From Terriglobia bacterium (GTDB taxonomy: Bacteria; Acidobacteriota; Terriglobia; Bryobacterales; Bryobacteraceae), in contig JAIQFI010000004.1 of the NCBI GenBank assembly GCA_020073345.1, forward strand, positions 62,001-126,000: a stretch of 64,000 nt of DNA, in the 5' to 3' direction. The notes below the pieces were generated by a model that saw nothing but the letters and a program-made list of their open reading frames with translations, was not told the DNA's origin and ran no database searches. This document shows positions 17,201-25,827 of the stretch, piece by piece (within the stretch, counting starts at the first letter, position 1; every line of letters starts with the position of its first letter). Position numbers and translations under genes: made by a program.

Positions 17201-18761
17201 GGGCCTTGCCCCACGCTCCGCCGCCGGGAGTTTCGATCCGTAAAACATCGCCGGGGCGGGCTTCAAAGCGCGTTTTCGCGGGCAGCTTTCGGGAACGTCC
17301 CGCCCTCAGGAGAGTGTTGCGTCCGGGTTTGCCGGATCCACCGCCGGCGAGTCCCCAGGGACCACGCTCGCGGCGATCGGACAGCAGGGTGACTTCGGCG
17401 GGGACCAGAAACTCGAATTCGCGCATGATGCCGTCGCCGCCTCGGTGCGCACCCGTTCCGCCCGATCCGCGCCGCACGCGATAGCCGGCGATGCGCAGCG
17501 GGAACTGATGCTCGAACGCCTCAATCGGAGTGTTCCAGCTATTGGTCATGTGCGTGTGGATCGCGCTGGCTCCATCGGCATGCGCGGAAGCGCCCATGCC
17601 CCCGGCAATCGTTTCGTAATACGCAAAACCTACACCGCCGAAACTCAGATTGTTCATCGTTCCGCTGCTGGCGGCCGGAATCCGCTCCGGAGCCGCCTTG
17701 GCCAAAGCACCCAGCAAAACATCGGTGATGCGCTGCGAGGTTTCGACGTTGCCCGCGGCCATCGCGGCGGGAGGCAGCGCGTTGACCACGGACCCCTCGG
17801 GAGCGATCACCCGGATGGGCCGCAGGATGCCCGCCGTAAACGGAACGTCCTCCTCGATCAGGCAGCGAAACACGTACATCGCCGCCGCCAGCGTCACCGC
17901 GAAGTTCGCGTTGACTGATCCCTGGACTTGCGGCGCTGAGCCCGTGAAATCGACAACGGCGCGGCCATTCGCGATCGTCACCGCGGCCTTGATCCACACA
18001 GGCGCGTCCGTAATCCCGTCATTGTCCAAACAATCCCGAAAGCGGTACACGCCGCGCGGCAGCTTGCGGATCGCCGCCTGCATGATCCTGGCGCTATAGT
18101 CCTGGATCGCGCGCATGTTGCGGTTAACCCGCGCCTCACCTTGCTTGGCGACCAACTCCCGCAGCCGGACTTCTCCGCGATGGATAGCTGCGAGCTGCGC
18201 CATCAGATCGCCCTCGCGCTCTATCGGCGTGCGGACATTGGCCAGCAGCAGGTCGAGGAGAGCGCGGTCGATCTTGCCGCGCCGCCGGATCAGCACCGGC
18301 GGAATGCGAATGCCTTCCTGAAAGATTTCGCGCGCCAGGGGCATCGACCCGGGACTCATTCCGCCCACATCGGCATGATGCGCGCGATTGGCGAGATAAA
18401 ACGCCGGCCGGCGCCCGCGCGTATTCCCGTGAGTGAAGACTGGCGCGACGGCGGTGATGTCGGGCAAATGCGTTCCGCCGCGGAACGGATCGTTGACCAG
18501 CGCCACGTCGCCTTCCTGCAGGTGGAACGCGTCCATGACGGCGCGCACGGAAAGGGGCATGGCCCCCAGATGCACGGGCATGTGATCGCCCATGGCGACG
18601 GCCTCGCCACGCGCGTCGTAAACCGCGCAGGAATAATCACGGCGTTCCTTGATGTTGGCCGAATAGGACGTCTTGCGCAGCACCACGCCCATCTCTTCGG
18701 CGATGGAAACCAGCAGGTGCCGGAACAGTTCCAGTTCAATGCCTTGAGCACTCACTTGCAT
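17187..18761 (-). CDS. hydantoinase B / 5-oxoprolinase-type subunit (HyuB family)
   Basis: HyuB-family protein of 524 residues. In the family it pairs with HyuA to hydrolyse hydantoins or 5-oxoproline with ATP. Family features are clear: ELFRHLLVSIAEEMGVVLRKTSYS at the N-terminus, DHMPVHLGAMPLSV, LVNDPFRGGTHLPDIT, the central SGTMNNLSFGG, and the C-terminal GGDGIMREFEFL and ETPGGGAWG. ATG at 18761 is chosen because homology begins immediately after it; upstream in-frame sequence reads antisense to the neighbour. It starts 4 bases after the stop of the YCF48-like gene. No hyuA gene lies beside it, so the partner is either elsewhere or absent. Confidence 0.9.
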   Translation of the reverse strand: MQVSAQGIELELFRHLLVSIAEEMGVVLRKTSYSANIKERRDYSCAVYDARGEAVAMGDHMPVHLGAMPLSVRAVMDAFHLQEGDVALVNDPFRGGTHLPDITAVAPVFTHGNTRGRRPAFYLANRAHHADVGGMSPGSMPLAREIFQEGIRIPPVLIRRRGKIDRALLDLLLANVRTPIEREGDLMAQLAAIHRGEVRLRELVAKQGEARVNRNMRAIQDYSARIMQAAIRKLPRGVYRFRDCLDNDGITDAPVWIKAAVTIANGRAVVDFTGSAPQVQGSVNANFAVTLAAAMYVFRCLIEEDVPFTAGILRPIRVIAPEGSVVNALPPAAMAAGNVETSQRITDVLLGALAKAAPERIPAASSGTMNNLSFGGVGFAYYETIAGGMGASAHADGASAIHTHMTNSWNTPIEAFEHQFPLRIAGYRVRRGSGGTGAHRGGDGIMREFEFLVPAEVTLLSDRRERGPWGLAGGGSGKPGRNTLLRAGRSRKLPAKTRFEARPGDVLRIETPGGGAWGKAPTSR

Positions 18762-18765
18762 GCTT

Positions 18766-19527
18766 TCATTTGCAAACACCGGCGCGGACCGCGAAGCTCG
18801 CCACGACTTCAAAGCCTCCCCCCGCGGTGCGGCGCTCGATGCGATTGGTCTTACTAGCAGCATCCGTTCGAACCCGCCATGTCGCGCTGTCTTTCGCGGG
18901 AGCTTTCGCCAGCTTCGGGTTTTTGTTGCCGGCTTCTTTGATGGTCCAGGTGTCCCCGCCATTCGCGGTTTCGTAGGTCTCGTACGATGACGCGGAGCCT
19001 TCGGACCGCTCGAAAATCAGCTGGCCGGATTTGGCCGAGTCGAACCAGAATTGCTGGATGGAGCCGTAGCGCGTATCCGTGAACACCGGACGGCGGCGCC
19101 AGGTTTTGCCGCCATCGGTTGTAACCAGAAAAAACGGATCGCGCGCCAGGGGTTCCACGTTGACGCCGCTGGCCCACCCGTGCTGGAAATCGGGGAACTG
19201 GACCTGGTCCAGATCGGCCGCCGGGATACGCTGGTTCGGCTCGGTCCAGGTTTTGCCGCCATCGCCGCTCATCAGCAGGACGCCGTAGAGCGTGGTGGTC
19301 ACGGTGTGAAGGTTTCCCGCCGCGAAGATCGTCGAGCCCACCCCTTCTGCCGACGCCAACTCCAGAAATACATCGCACGGTTCGTCTTCAGAGCACGTCA
19401 ATCCGAATTTATCGACGTCGTCCGCGGAGCAGGCGTACTCGATGCGCGCCGCGTTCTGGGCGCCCAATGGAAGTGGAAGAACCAGCAGCGGGAATAACAG
19501 CAGAGTAAGCCGGGGGTGCACCGCCAC
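18766..19527 (-). CDS. secreted YCF48/BNR-repeat-like beta-propeller protein
   Basis: An exported protein of about 253 residues. A signal peptide (LLLFPLLVLPLPLGAQ) precedes repeats of the Asp-box/BNR type: SGDGGKTWTEP, TTDGGKTWRRR and NGGDTWTIKEAG, as in sortilin-like and photosystem-II-assembly YCF48-like proteins. Cysteine pairs near the N-terminus (CSADDVDKFGLTCSEDEPC) fit an oxidised, extracytoplasmic protein. GTG at 19527 is the best start for the signal peptide; a longer frame begins at 19596. Its stop is 4 bases before the HyuB start, so the two form an operon. Why a propeller protein is coupled to a hydantoinase subunit is unclear. Confidence 0.75.
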   Translation of the reverse strand: MAVHPRLTLLLFPLLVLPLPLGAQNAARIEYACSADDVDKFGLTCSEDEPCDVFLELASAEGVGSTIFAAGNLHTVTTTLYGVLLMSGDGGKTWTEPNQRIPAADLDQVQFPDFQHGWASGVNVEPLARDPFFLVTTDGGKTWRRRPVFTDTRYGSIQQFWFDSAKSGQLIFERSEGSASSYETYETANGGDTWTIKEAGNKNPKLAKAPAKDSATWRVRTDAASKTNRIERRTAGGGFEVVASFAVRAGVCK

Positions 19528-19579
19528 TATTGTAGCGGGGCTTGTGCAGCCGCCTCTGCCGGGGCCTACAATAAATCTA

Positions 19580-20359
19580 GTGTCGATGCCGATCATCGCC
19601 GCCGGTCTGGCTGAATTGCGCCACGGCCGTTTTTCTTTCTATCCGGCCATTGTAGGCGTGCAGCACAATGAGTGGATCCTGCGGCGCGCCACCTGGACCG
19701 ACATTCTGGTCGCCAACGCCAAGACCTCGGAAGAGATCTGTATTCCGCGCCGCTTTGTAGGCGAGGTTTCTTCTATCGAGGCCCCCTATCGTATTGTGGG
19801 GCTGGTCAAGGAACTGGAGTACCTCGAGGGCGTGGTTCTTCCGCATCGCCGCAGCGTGATTGAAATGCCGCGGGCGGTGAACGATTTCGAGCGCTCGAGC
19901 CTGCGGCCGGCACCCTACCCACGCCCCGCGGGAGTGGTCGCGATCCGGGCCGAGCCGGCCGGTGAATCGCGGGCCTGGCGAGTGCTGCGCGGATCGGTAG
20001 CGGCCGGCTGCCTGGCTTGCCTGGCGGTGATCTTCGTTGTCCGCGACGCTCATCTGGGGACGGGCTTCGGCTGGACCTCAGTGTCGCCTCGCGTGCCGAA
20101 TCTAAACGCCCGCGACGACTATGACTCCGTGGTGAAAAAGCTGGGCAGTCCGGCGAACGACCGGTGGCTCGAATCCCGCATCGGACCCGGCGGCTACCAT
20201 CGGCTGTGGTATCCGCGCCGGGGCGTGACCGTCATCCTGGCCGGGGCGAGCCGCAACAGCGCGCGCTACGCCGGGACGCTGAACCGCGACGGCGAGATCA
20301 TCCACTCCGTCGACGCCGGTCTTGCTAATGAGCTGGATTCTGCGCCGGTGATTCACTAG
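19580..20359 (+). CDS. single-pass membrane protein of unknown function
   Basis: About 259 residues. The N-terminal half (1-115) is a soluble, mixed alpha/beta region (RFSFYPAIVGVQHNEWILRRATWTDILVANAKT). One membrane helix lies near 138-156 (VAAGCLACLAVIFVV). The extracytoplasmic C-terminal part has a short repeat-like region (DYDSVVKKLGSPANDRW, LWYPRRGVTVIL) of the kind seen in SmpA/OmlA-like folds, though I cannot assign it. GTG at 19580 and ATG at 19586 are both possible starts. It overlaps the convergent transporter gene by 35 bases. No family recognised. Confidence 0.65.
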   Translation: MSMPIIAAGLAELRHGRFSFYPAIVGVQHNEWILRRATWTDILVANAKTSEEICIPRRFVGEVSSIEAPYRIVGLVKELEYLEGVVLPHRRSVIEMPRAVNDFERSSLRPAPYPRPAGVVAIRAEPAGESRAWRVLRGSVAAGCLACLAVIFVVRDAHLGTGFGWTSVSPRVPNLNARDDYDSVVKKLGSPANDRWLESRIGPGGYHRLWYPRRGVTVILAGASRNSARYAGTLNRDGEIIHSVDAGLANELDSAPVIH

Positions 20360-21677
20360 CCCGCAGGACGTCGTGCTCGCCTTTTTCCACGTTTACGCGG
20401 GAAAGGATCGCCAGGCCCGCGATAAAGAAAACGATCAGCGATAGAATCGCGACGCGGTAGCTCCCGGTCCACTGGAGCGCAAGACCGTAAAATGCGGGCC
20501 CCAGCCAGCTGGTGCCCTTGTCGCTGATTTCGTAAATGCTGAAGTACTCGGCTTCTTTGCCTTTGGGAATCAGTTGAGCGAACAGAGACCGGCTTAGAGC
20601 CTGGCTGCCTCCCATCACGATGGAGACTCCGGCTGTGACAAAGAAGAATTGAGCAGCCGTGTAAACGAAGCCGTAGATGTAGATCAGGATCGCGGCCCAA
20701 ATCGTCAGCGTCGTCGCGATGGCGAGCTTGGTCCCGATCCGCACAGCTAACCGGCCAAACCCGATCGCTCCGAAAATTCCGACGAACTGCGCCATCAGGA
20801 TGGCCGTGGTCAATTGGGAGATCGGCATGCCCAGGCCATCGCTGCCGAATTGGCCGGCCACGGCCAGAACGGTCTGGATGGCATCGTTATAGATCAGGTA
20901 AGCAACCAGAAACAACAGCGTCTGCGGATAGCGGCGCGTGTCACGCAGCGTGTGCGCCAGTTGGCGGAACGCGACCGCCACGCGGTTCTGTCCAGGAGGA
21001 GGAACCCGGGCGGGGCCTCGATTCCGCAAGGCGAACAACACCGGAATCGTGAACAGCACGCACCAGACTCCGGCCGACGCGAGGCTGATGCGAACAGCCT
21101 TAGCTTCGGAGATGCCCAAGCTATCGGCGCGGAAGAGCAGCAGAAGGTTCAGCGCAAGCAAAACGCCACCGCCCGCGTATCCCAGCGCCCATCCTCGGGA
21201 AGACACCGCATCACGCTGATCGGGCGGTGCGATTTCGGGCAAGAATGAGTTGTACACCACAATCGACGCGCCGAAGCTAATGTTGGAGACGATCAGCAGC
21301 GCGGCTCCCAGCATGTAGTTCGTCCCCTCGATAAAGAACATCGCGGCCGTGGCAGCGGCACCGATAAACGCCGTAAGCGCCAGCAATTGCTTTTTGCGGT
21401 GTCCATAATCCGCGATCGCGCCCACCACCGGCAGGAAAATGACCTGGCCGGCCACGGAAATGCTGATCAGGTAGGGATAGAGGCTCCTTGCATCCACGGG
21501 AATCCCCAACGGGTGAATGAACCCGTTGGCATCCGCGGCGGCCTTGGCCAGAGCGGTGAGATACGGCCCCAGGAATACCAGCAGCACGGAGGTAAAGTAC
21601 GGGGAGTTTGCCCAGTCGTACAGGTACCACCCGCGCTGTTCGCGTGCACTGTACTCAGGTGCGGGAGACTGGTTCAC
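20325..21677 (-). CDS. MFS transporter, UMF1/Atg22-like family
   Basis: A 450-residue polytopic protein with about twelve membrane helices. The N-terminal REQRGWYLYDWANSPYFTSVL, with WYLYDWANS, is the hallmark of the UMF1 (Atg22-like) branch of the major facilitator superfamily. Other family motifs include IADYGHRKKQLL after helix 2 and VVYNSFLPEIAPPDQRDAVSSRGWALGYAGG. Substrates of bacterial members are mostly unknown; yeast Atg22 exports amino acids from the vacuole. The start is GTG at 21677, 8 bases after the transglutaminase stop, so it is the third gene of the lhgO-tgpA-like-MFS operon. Confidence 0.88.
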   Translation of the reverse strand: MNQSPAPEYSAREQRGWYLYDWANSPYFTSVLLVFLGPYLTALAKAAADANGFIHPLGIPVDARSLYPYLISISVAGQVIFLPVVGAIADYGHRKKQLLALTAFIGAAATAAMFFIEGTNYMLGAALLIVSNISFGASIVVYNSFLPEIAPPDQRDAVSSRGWALGYAGGGVLLALNLLLLFRADSLGISEAKAVRISLASAGVWCVLFTIPVLFALRNRGPARVPPPGQNRVAVAFRQLAHTLRDTRRYPQTLLFLVAYLIYNDAIQTVLAVAGQFGSDGLGMPISQLTTAILMAQFVGIFGAIGFGRLAVRIGTKLAIATTLTIWAAILIYIYGFVYTAAQFFFVTAGVSIVMGGSQALSRSLFAQLIPKGKEAEYFSIYEISDKGTSWLGPAFYGLALQWTGSYRVAILSLIVFFIAGLAILSRVNVEKGEHDVLRASESPAQNPAH

Positions 21678-21685
21678 CAGGGTGT

Positions 21686-23812
21686 TCAGCGAACCTCGAG
21701 TATTTCGATCCGCCGGAGCAGCCTTACCATGCGCGGTGCCGCATCGCGCCGTCCACCGAAACGAAATTCGTTGTAGGCGCCAGTCAGATCCTCCACCAGC
21801 ATGGCCAGCTCGGAAGCCGGCAGAACGCGCGCGAACTCGGCCGGCGTGAGCCAGGGCGGCTTCTGCATGCCGCGGCGCTCCAGGACGCGCAGCATCCGCT
21901 CATACAGCATCGTAGCGTCGGATGCGTGCGCCTCTCCGCGCTGAGCCCGGCGAACACGGAGATCGGCGCGCAGCTTGCGCAGCAGGCTGGGGCCGCAGAG
22001 AATCGCCGCCGCCGCCAGCGCGAACAAGACCAGGACTTCGACGGCGTATGCGCGGGCCGCGCGTACACCGGTTTCGACTTGTGCGGCGGTGGCGCTCAGC
22101 CACGAAAAACGGAGATTGCGGCTGGACTCCTGCATCCGCGCCGCGAGCGTGATCTGCCGTTCGAAATCGTAGCCGACCACCCAGTCCTGCCAGAACTGGT
22201 CAGCTGCGTCGAGGACCAGCCCGGCGCGGGTCCACAGCCCAGCGGAAGAAGGCGACGGATCGACCGGCGTGGGATCGAATGTCACCCAGCCTCGCCGCGG
22301 AAGCCACGCCTCCACCCAGCTATGCGCATCAGAAGCACGCACCACCTGCCATCCGGTCATCGGATTGTAGATGCCGGCCTGGAACCCGGTCACCACGCGC
22401 GAAGGAATGCCCAGGGTGCGAAGCATCACCGCCAGGGCGGAGGCGAAGAATTCGCAATGTCCTTTTTTTCGCGCAAACAAGAACGTTGCCAGCGGATCGG
22501 CCACCGGCGCGGGTAGCAGCTCGAGCGTGTAGCCGTAATCATGCCGCAGACGGCGTTCGAGGGCGCGCGCCCGCTCTTCGGGGGTTGCCGAACCCGCGGC
22601 CATTTCGAGCGCCAGGCGGGGAATGCGCTCATCGAGCGGCGGCAGCTCGAGCGCTTCCAGACGCGCGTCCGGCGAGAGCTGCACAAAGCTGGAGGCTTCC
22701 TCCTCCAGCAGGCTGGAGACCGCATACCGCAGACCGGCCACGTTGATCCGCGGAATCCGCAGCGCTCCAGCCGGCGAGCGCCAGATCACCGGGACGTCGA
22801 TGATCATGCTCTCGGGAGTGCCCGCGACGGTCAGAATATCCGAGGCGATGTCGCTGAGGCGGACCTCATACTCGATTCTGCGGCCAGCGCGAGTCTGCGT
22901 GCCTTCCTGCAACAGCACTCGGCGGCCTTCGGGACGGAGGCGCGCTTCGGGGGCCGGAGGATTGAACCAGCGTTTCCCGTCGAAGTGGGTGAGCGCGGCG
23001 CCGCGCCACCGGACCGCCAGAAAACCGTCGCCCTGAGAGTAGACGTGCATCACCGGCGTGCTGCTCTGTTTGATCTCGCCGATCTCACCCAGGGTGACTT
23101 CATTGGAGAACCCCGGCAGGTGGTATCGTTCGGGAGCGAATCGCTGGAATGCCGCCCGGGCCGTGCGCGGGAGCACGAAGAACATCCCGGCGGTCAGCAC
23201 CAGAATCCCTCCAAACAATCCGAAAGAGAGCATTCCTAAACGGCGCGGGAATGCCCGCAGCCCGCTGCGGGAAAGCGTCCGGCGGGTCTCGCCCGAAGAA
23301 ACGAACAGGCGCGTGGCGTGTACCACTTCGCCGCTCGAAAGCGTAGCGATGGTGAACAGCAGAAATACCGCCAGGAACGCGAAGAAGGCCAGCGAGATCG
23401 AGAGCACCGCGGCCGCCAGCAGCGCCATGACGGCGATCGCTTTGACGAATGTGAAATCGCGCAGCGTCTTGGCGGTCAGGATTTTGACCGAACCCAGAAA
23501 AAAGATCAGGTGGACGGCTGCCGGAATGAATCCCTGAGAAATGTAGAAGTAATCGATGGGATAGAAACCGATGTACAGCAGCGTCAGCACCGCGACCACG
23601 CGCCCGGGCACCGCCAGTTTGTCCAGTTCCCAAATCCCCGCCACCATGAGGGCGCGGAGGCACAAGGCCGCCAGCGTGAGGATCGCCGTGGGCCAGTCCA
23701 TGTAACCGGACCCCAGCACCGCGAAGTATCCCGACGCGAGCATTCCCAGCAGGGAAAACTGGAAGAACCTCTCGACCACTTGCTGGGGCGCCCACAGGGC
23801 TGGCGTGGTCAT
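21686..23812 (-). CDS. membrane transglutaminase-like protein, TgpA/DUF3488 type
   Basis: A 708-residue inner-membrane protein. The N-terminus has about six membrane helices (to about residue 215). A periplasmic transglutaminase domain carries the Cys-His-Asp triad: C453 in KKGHCEFFAS, H497 in ASDAHSWVEAW and D513 in TFDPTP. A further helix and a cytosolic C-terminal region follow (about 575-708). In Pseudomonas the relative TgpA is essential and has transglutaminase activity; it is usually coupled to MoxR and DUF58 genes, which are absent here. The start is ATG at 23812, overlapping the lhgO stop (ATGA). The pairing with lhgO and an UMF1 transporter is unusual. Confidence 0.9.
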   Translation of the reverse strand: MTTPALWAPQQVVERFFQFSLLGMLASGYFAVLGSGYMDWPTAILTLAALCLRALMVAGIWELDKLAVPGRVVAVLTLLYIGFYPIDYFYISQGFIPAAVHLIFFLGSVKILTAKTLRDFTFVKAIAVMALLAAAVLSISLAFFAFLAVFLLFTIATLSSGEVVHATRLFVSSGETRRTLSRSGLRAFPRRLGMLSFGLFGGILVLTAGMFFVLPRTARAAFQRFAPERYHLPGFSNEVTLGEIGEIKQSSTPVMHVYSQGDGFLAVRWRGAALTHFDGKRWFNPPAPEARLRPEGRRVLLQEGTQTRAGRRIEYEVRLSDIASDILTVAGTPESMIIDVPVIWRSPAGALRIPRINVAGLRYAVSSLLEEEASSFVQLSPDARLEALELPPLDERIPRLALEMAAGSATPEERARALERRLRHDYGYTLELLPAPVADPLATFLFARKKGHCEFFASALAVMLRTLGIPSRVVTGFQAGIYNPMTGWQVVRASDAHSWVEAWLPRRGWVTFDPTPVDPSPSSAGLWTRAGLVLDAADQFWQDWVVGYDFERQITLAARMQESSRNLRFSWLSATAAQVETGVRAARAYAVEVLVLFALAAAAILCGPSLLRKLRADLRVRRAQRGEAHASDATMLYERMLRVLERRGMQKPPWLTPAEFARVLPASELAMLVEDLTGAYNEFRFGGRRDAAPRMVRLLRRIEILEVR

Positions 23813-25014
23813 TTCCTCATTGTATCGACGACCACCGCAGTGATTTCCTCGCCAATGGCAAGCGACGAAGTCGCCCCGGGGCTGGGCGCGTTCACCACGT
23901 GCAGAGCGCGTTCGTCCTGGACAAAGTGAAAATCGTCCACCAGCGAGCCCTCCGGAGACATGGCTTGCGCCCGCACGCCCGATCCGCCGGGGATCAGGTC
24001 GTCCGGCTGGATCTCGGGAACCAGCCGCTGCAGGGAGCGGCCGAACAGTTCGCGGCTGAAACTGCGCCGGATCTCGTCCCAGCACGTGCTGCCGTATTTC
24101 GCTAGAAAACGCCATAGCCCGGGAAAGGCCAGCGCGTCGGCCAGATCGGGTATGTTGACGTCGCGCTTGGTGTAGCCCTCGCGGGCGAACGCCAGTACCG
24201 CGTTCGGTCCGGCTTCGATGCCGCCCAGGATCCTGCGCGTATAGTGGACGCCGAGAAAAGGGAACCGGGGGTCGGGAACCGGATAGATCAGGTTGCGCAC
24301 CAGGAACTGCCGTTCCGGCCGGATCAGATAATATTCGCCTCGAAATGGCACGATGCGGACGGCGCGCTTCTGTCCGGCAAGCTCCGCCACGCGATCCGAA
24401 TGCAGCCCGGCGCAGGTGACCAGGAAATCGCACGGTGTTTCGCCGACGGTGTGGATCGCGCGCCAGCCGCCCGCATCACGGCGGATCGCGGTGACCTGCG
24501 CGCTGGTAATGATTTCCCCGCCCTGCTTCCGGACTAGACCGGCGAGCGTTTCACACACGGCAGGATAATCGGCGATGCCTTCCTCGGGCACGTGAATCGC
24601 TTGGACGCCGCCCGCGTGTGGCTCGATCTCGCGCAATTCTTCGCGATTCAGCAACCGCAGTCCGGTCAGGCCGTTCTGACATCCCCGCTCGAACAGCGCG
24701 TGCAGACGCGGCACTTCGTCTGGACTGGCTGCGACCACCACTTTGCCGCAAACCTCGTGCCGAATTTCGTGCATCTGGCAGAATTCCACCATCTGGCGAA
24801 TACCGCGCACCGCCAGGCGAGCGCGCCGCGACCCCGGCTTGTAATACAGTCCGGAGTGCAGCACACCACTATTGTGGCTGCTCTGATGCAAGGCAATCTG
24901 CCGCTCTTTTTCGAGGATGATGACGCGGGCGTCGGGTAGCCGCTGCTGCAAGCGGAAGGCGGTGGCCAGTCCGACGATTCCGCCTCCCACCACTGCCACG
25001 CGCATACCGTTCAT
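23809..25014 (-). CDS. lhgO: L-2-hydroxyglutarate oxidase
   Basis: FAD-dependent oxidase/dehydrogenase of the DAO superfamily that converts L-2-hydroxyglutarate to 2-oxoglutarate and feeds electrons to quinones. The Rossmann motif VVGGGIVGLATAFRLQQ opens the protein. Family-specific blocks follow: SSHNSGVLHSGLYYKPGS, FRGEYYLIRP, the C-terminal GVRAQAM, and VNAPSPGATSSLAIGE. Length (401 residues) is as expected. The start is ATG at 25014, 33 bases from the divergent methyltransferase gene. It is first in an operon with the TgpA-like and MFS genes, with a 4-base overlap to the next. Confidence 0.92.
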   Translation of the reverse strand: MNGMRVAVVGGGIVGLATAFRLQQRLPDARVIILEKERQIALHQSSHNSGVLHSGLYYKPGSRRARLAVRGIRQMVEFCQMHEIRHEVCGKVVVAASPDEVPRLHALFERGCQNGLTGLRLLNREELREIEPHAGGVQAIHVPEEGIADYPAVCETLAGLVRKQGGEIITSAQVTAIRRDAGGWRAIHTVGETPCDFLVTCAGLHSDRVAELAGQKRAVRIVPFRGEYYLIRPERQFLVRNLIYPVPDPRFPFLGVHYTRRILGGIEAGPNAVLAFAREGYTKRDVNIPDLADALAFPGLWRFLAKYGSTCWDEIRRSFSRELFGRSLQRLVPEIQPDDLIPGGSGVRAQAMSPEGSLVDDFHFVQDERALHVVNAPSPGATSSLAIGEEITAVVVDTMRK

Positions 25015-25047
25015 TTTCGCTTATGCGGCGTTACACTAGATTTCGTA

Positions 25048-25827
25048 ATGGATCGTTCGCCCGCGAACCAGATTCTGGAACGCGAAATTGCCTATCACGA
25101 AAAGCTATACGCCGGATTCGCTCAGGAGCATTTCGCGCGGCCGGCGGTGCGAGCCCTGCGGGCACACATGGTGAAACGGATTCTCGCGAAGACCGGGATG
25201 GGCCGTGAATCGCGCGTCCTCAGCCTGGGCTGCGGCATCGGCGATACCGAACTGCTGCTCGCCTCGCATGTGCGAGAGCTGACCGGCTTGGATCTTTCTC
25301 CCGCGGCGGTTCGTCAGGCCCGCCAGGACGCGGCGCGCGCCGGAATCACGAACGCGCGGTTCGAAGAAGGATCGCTCGAATCTCTTTCCGGAGCCGTCGG
25401 CACGGGTAAATTCGACGCGATGATCGCTATTTTTCTGCTGCATCATCTGCCTGATTCCATGCTGCATGGCGCGCCGGCGCTGATCCGTGAAAGGCTGGCT
25501 CAAGGCGGCGTGTTCTACTCTCTCGATCCCAGCCGGCAGCGGCTATCGGGAATGGTCGGTTCGCTCCTGTTCCCCCGGCTGATGCAGAAATATCAGAGCC
25601 CCGACGAACGCCAGCTTGATGCTGAGGAAACCGCGGAGTACTTCCGGTCGGCTGCGTTCACTTGCCGGACCAGCATGTACGATTTCGTGTCGTCACCCCT
25701 GGCGGGGCTGCTGCCGGGATGGCGGGCCGGATACCGGGCCGCGCGAGCCGCCGATGAATTGCTGGTGCGGATTCCGGGTCTGAACCGGCTGGGAAGCAAT
25801 TTCGAACTGCTGGCATGGCCATCCTGA
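25048..25827 (+). CDS. class I SAM-dependent methyltransferase
   Basis: A 259-residue cytosolic methyltransferase. The SAM-binding glycine loop VLSLGCGIGDTELLL (about residues 54-68), motif II acidic residue in LTGLDLSPAAVRQAR, and the post-motif IAIFLLHHLPDSML are all visible. The family is too broad to name a substrate. ATG at 25048 is well placed. It is the first gene of a dense run: it overlaps the next gene by 13 bases, followed by hpt (4-base overlap) and a kinase 4 bases further. Divergent from lhgO. Confidence 0.88.
   Translation: MDRSPANQILEREIAYHEKLYAGFAQEHFARPAVRALRAHMVKRILAKTGMGRESRVLSLGCGIGDTELLLASHVRELTGLDLSPAAVRQARQDAARAGITNARFEEGSLESLSGAVGTGKFDAMIAIFLLHHLPDSMLHGAPALIRERLAQGGVFYSLDPSRQRLSGMVGSLLFPRLMQKYQSPDERQLDAEETAEYFRSAAFTCRTSMYDFVSSPLAGLLPGWRAGYRAARAADELLVRIPGLNRLGSNFELLAWPS

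Noticed and set aside
23813-24433. Upstream extension of the TgpA-like gene to 24433
   Set aside because: The extension runs through the out-of-frame lhgO gene. ATG at 23812 overlaps the lhgO stop (ATGA) and starts the first membrane helix.
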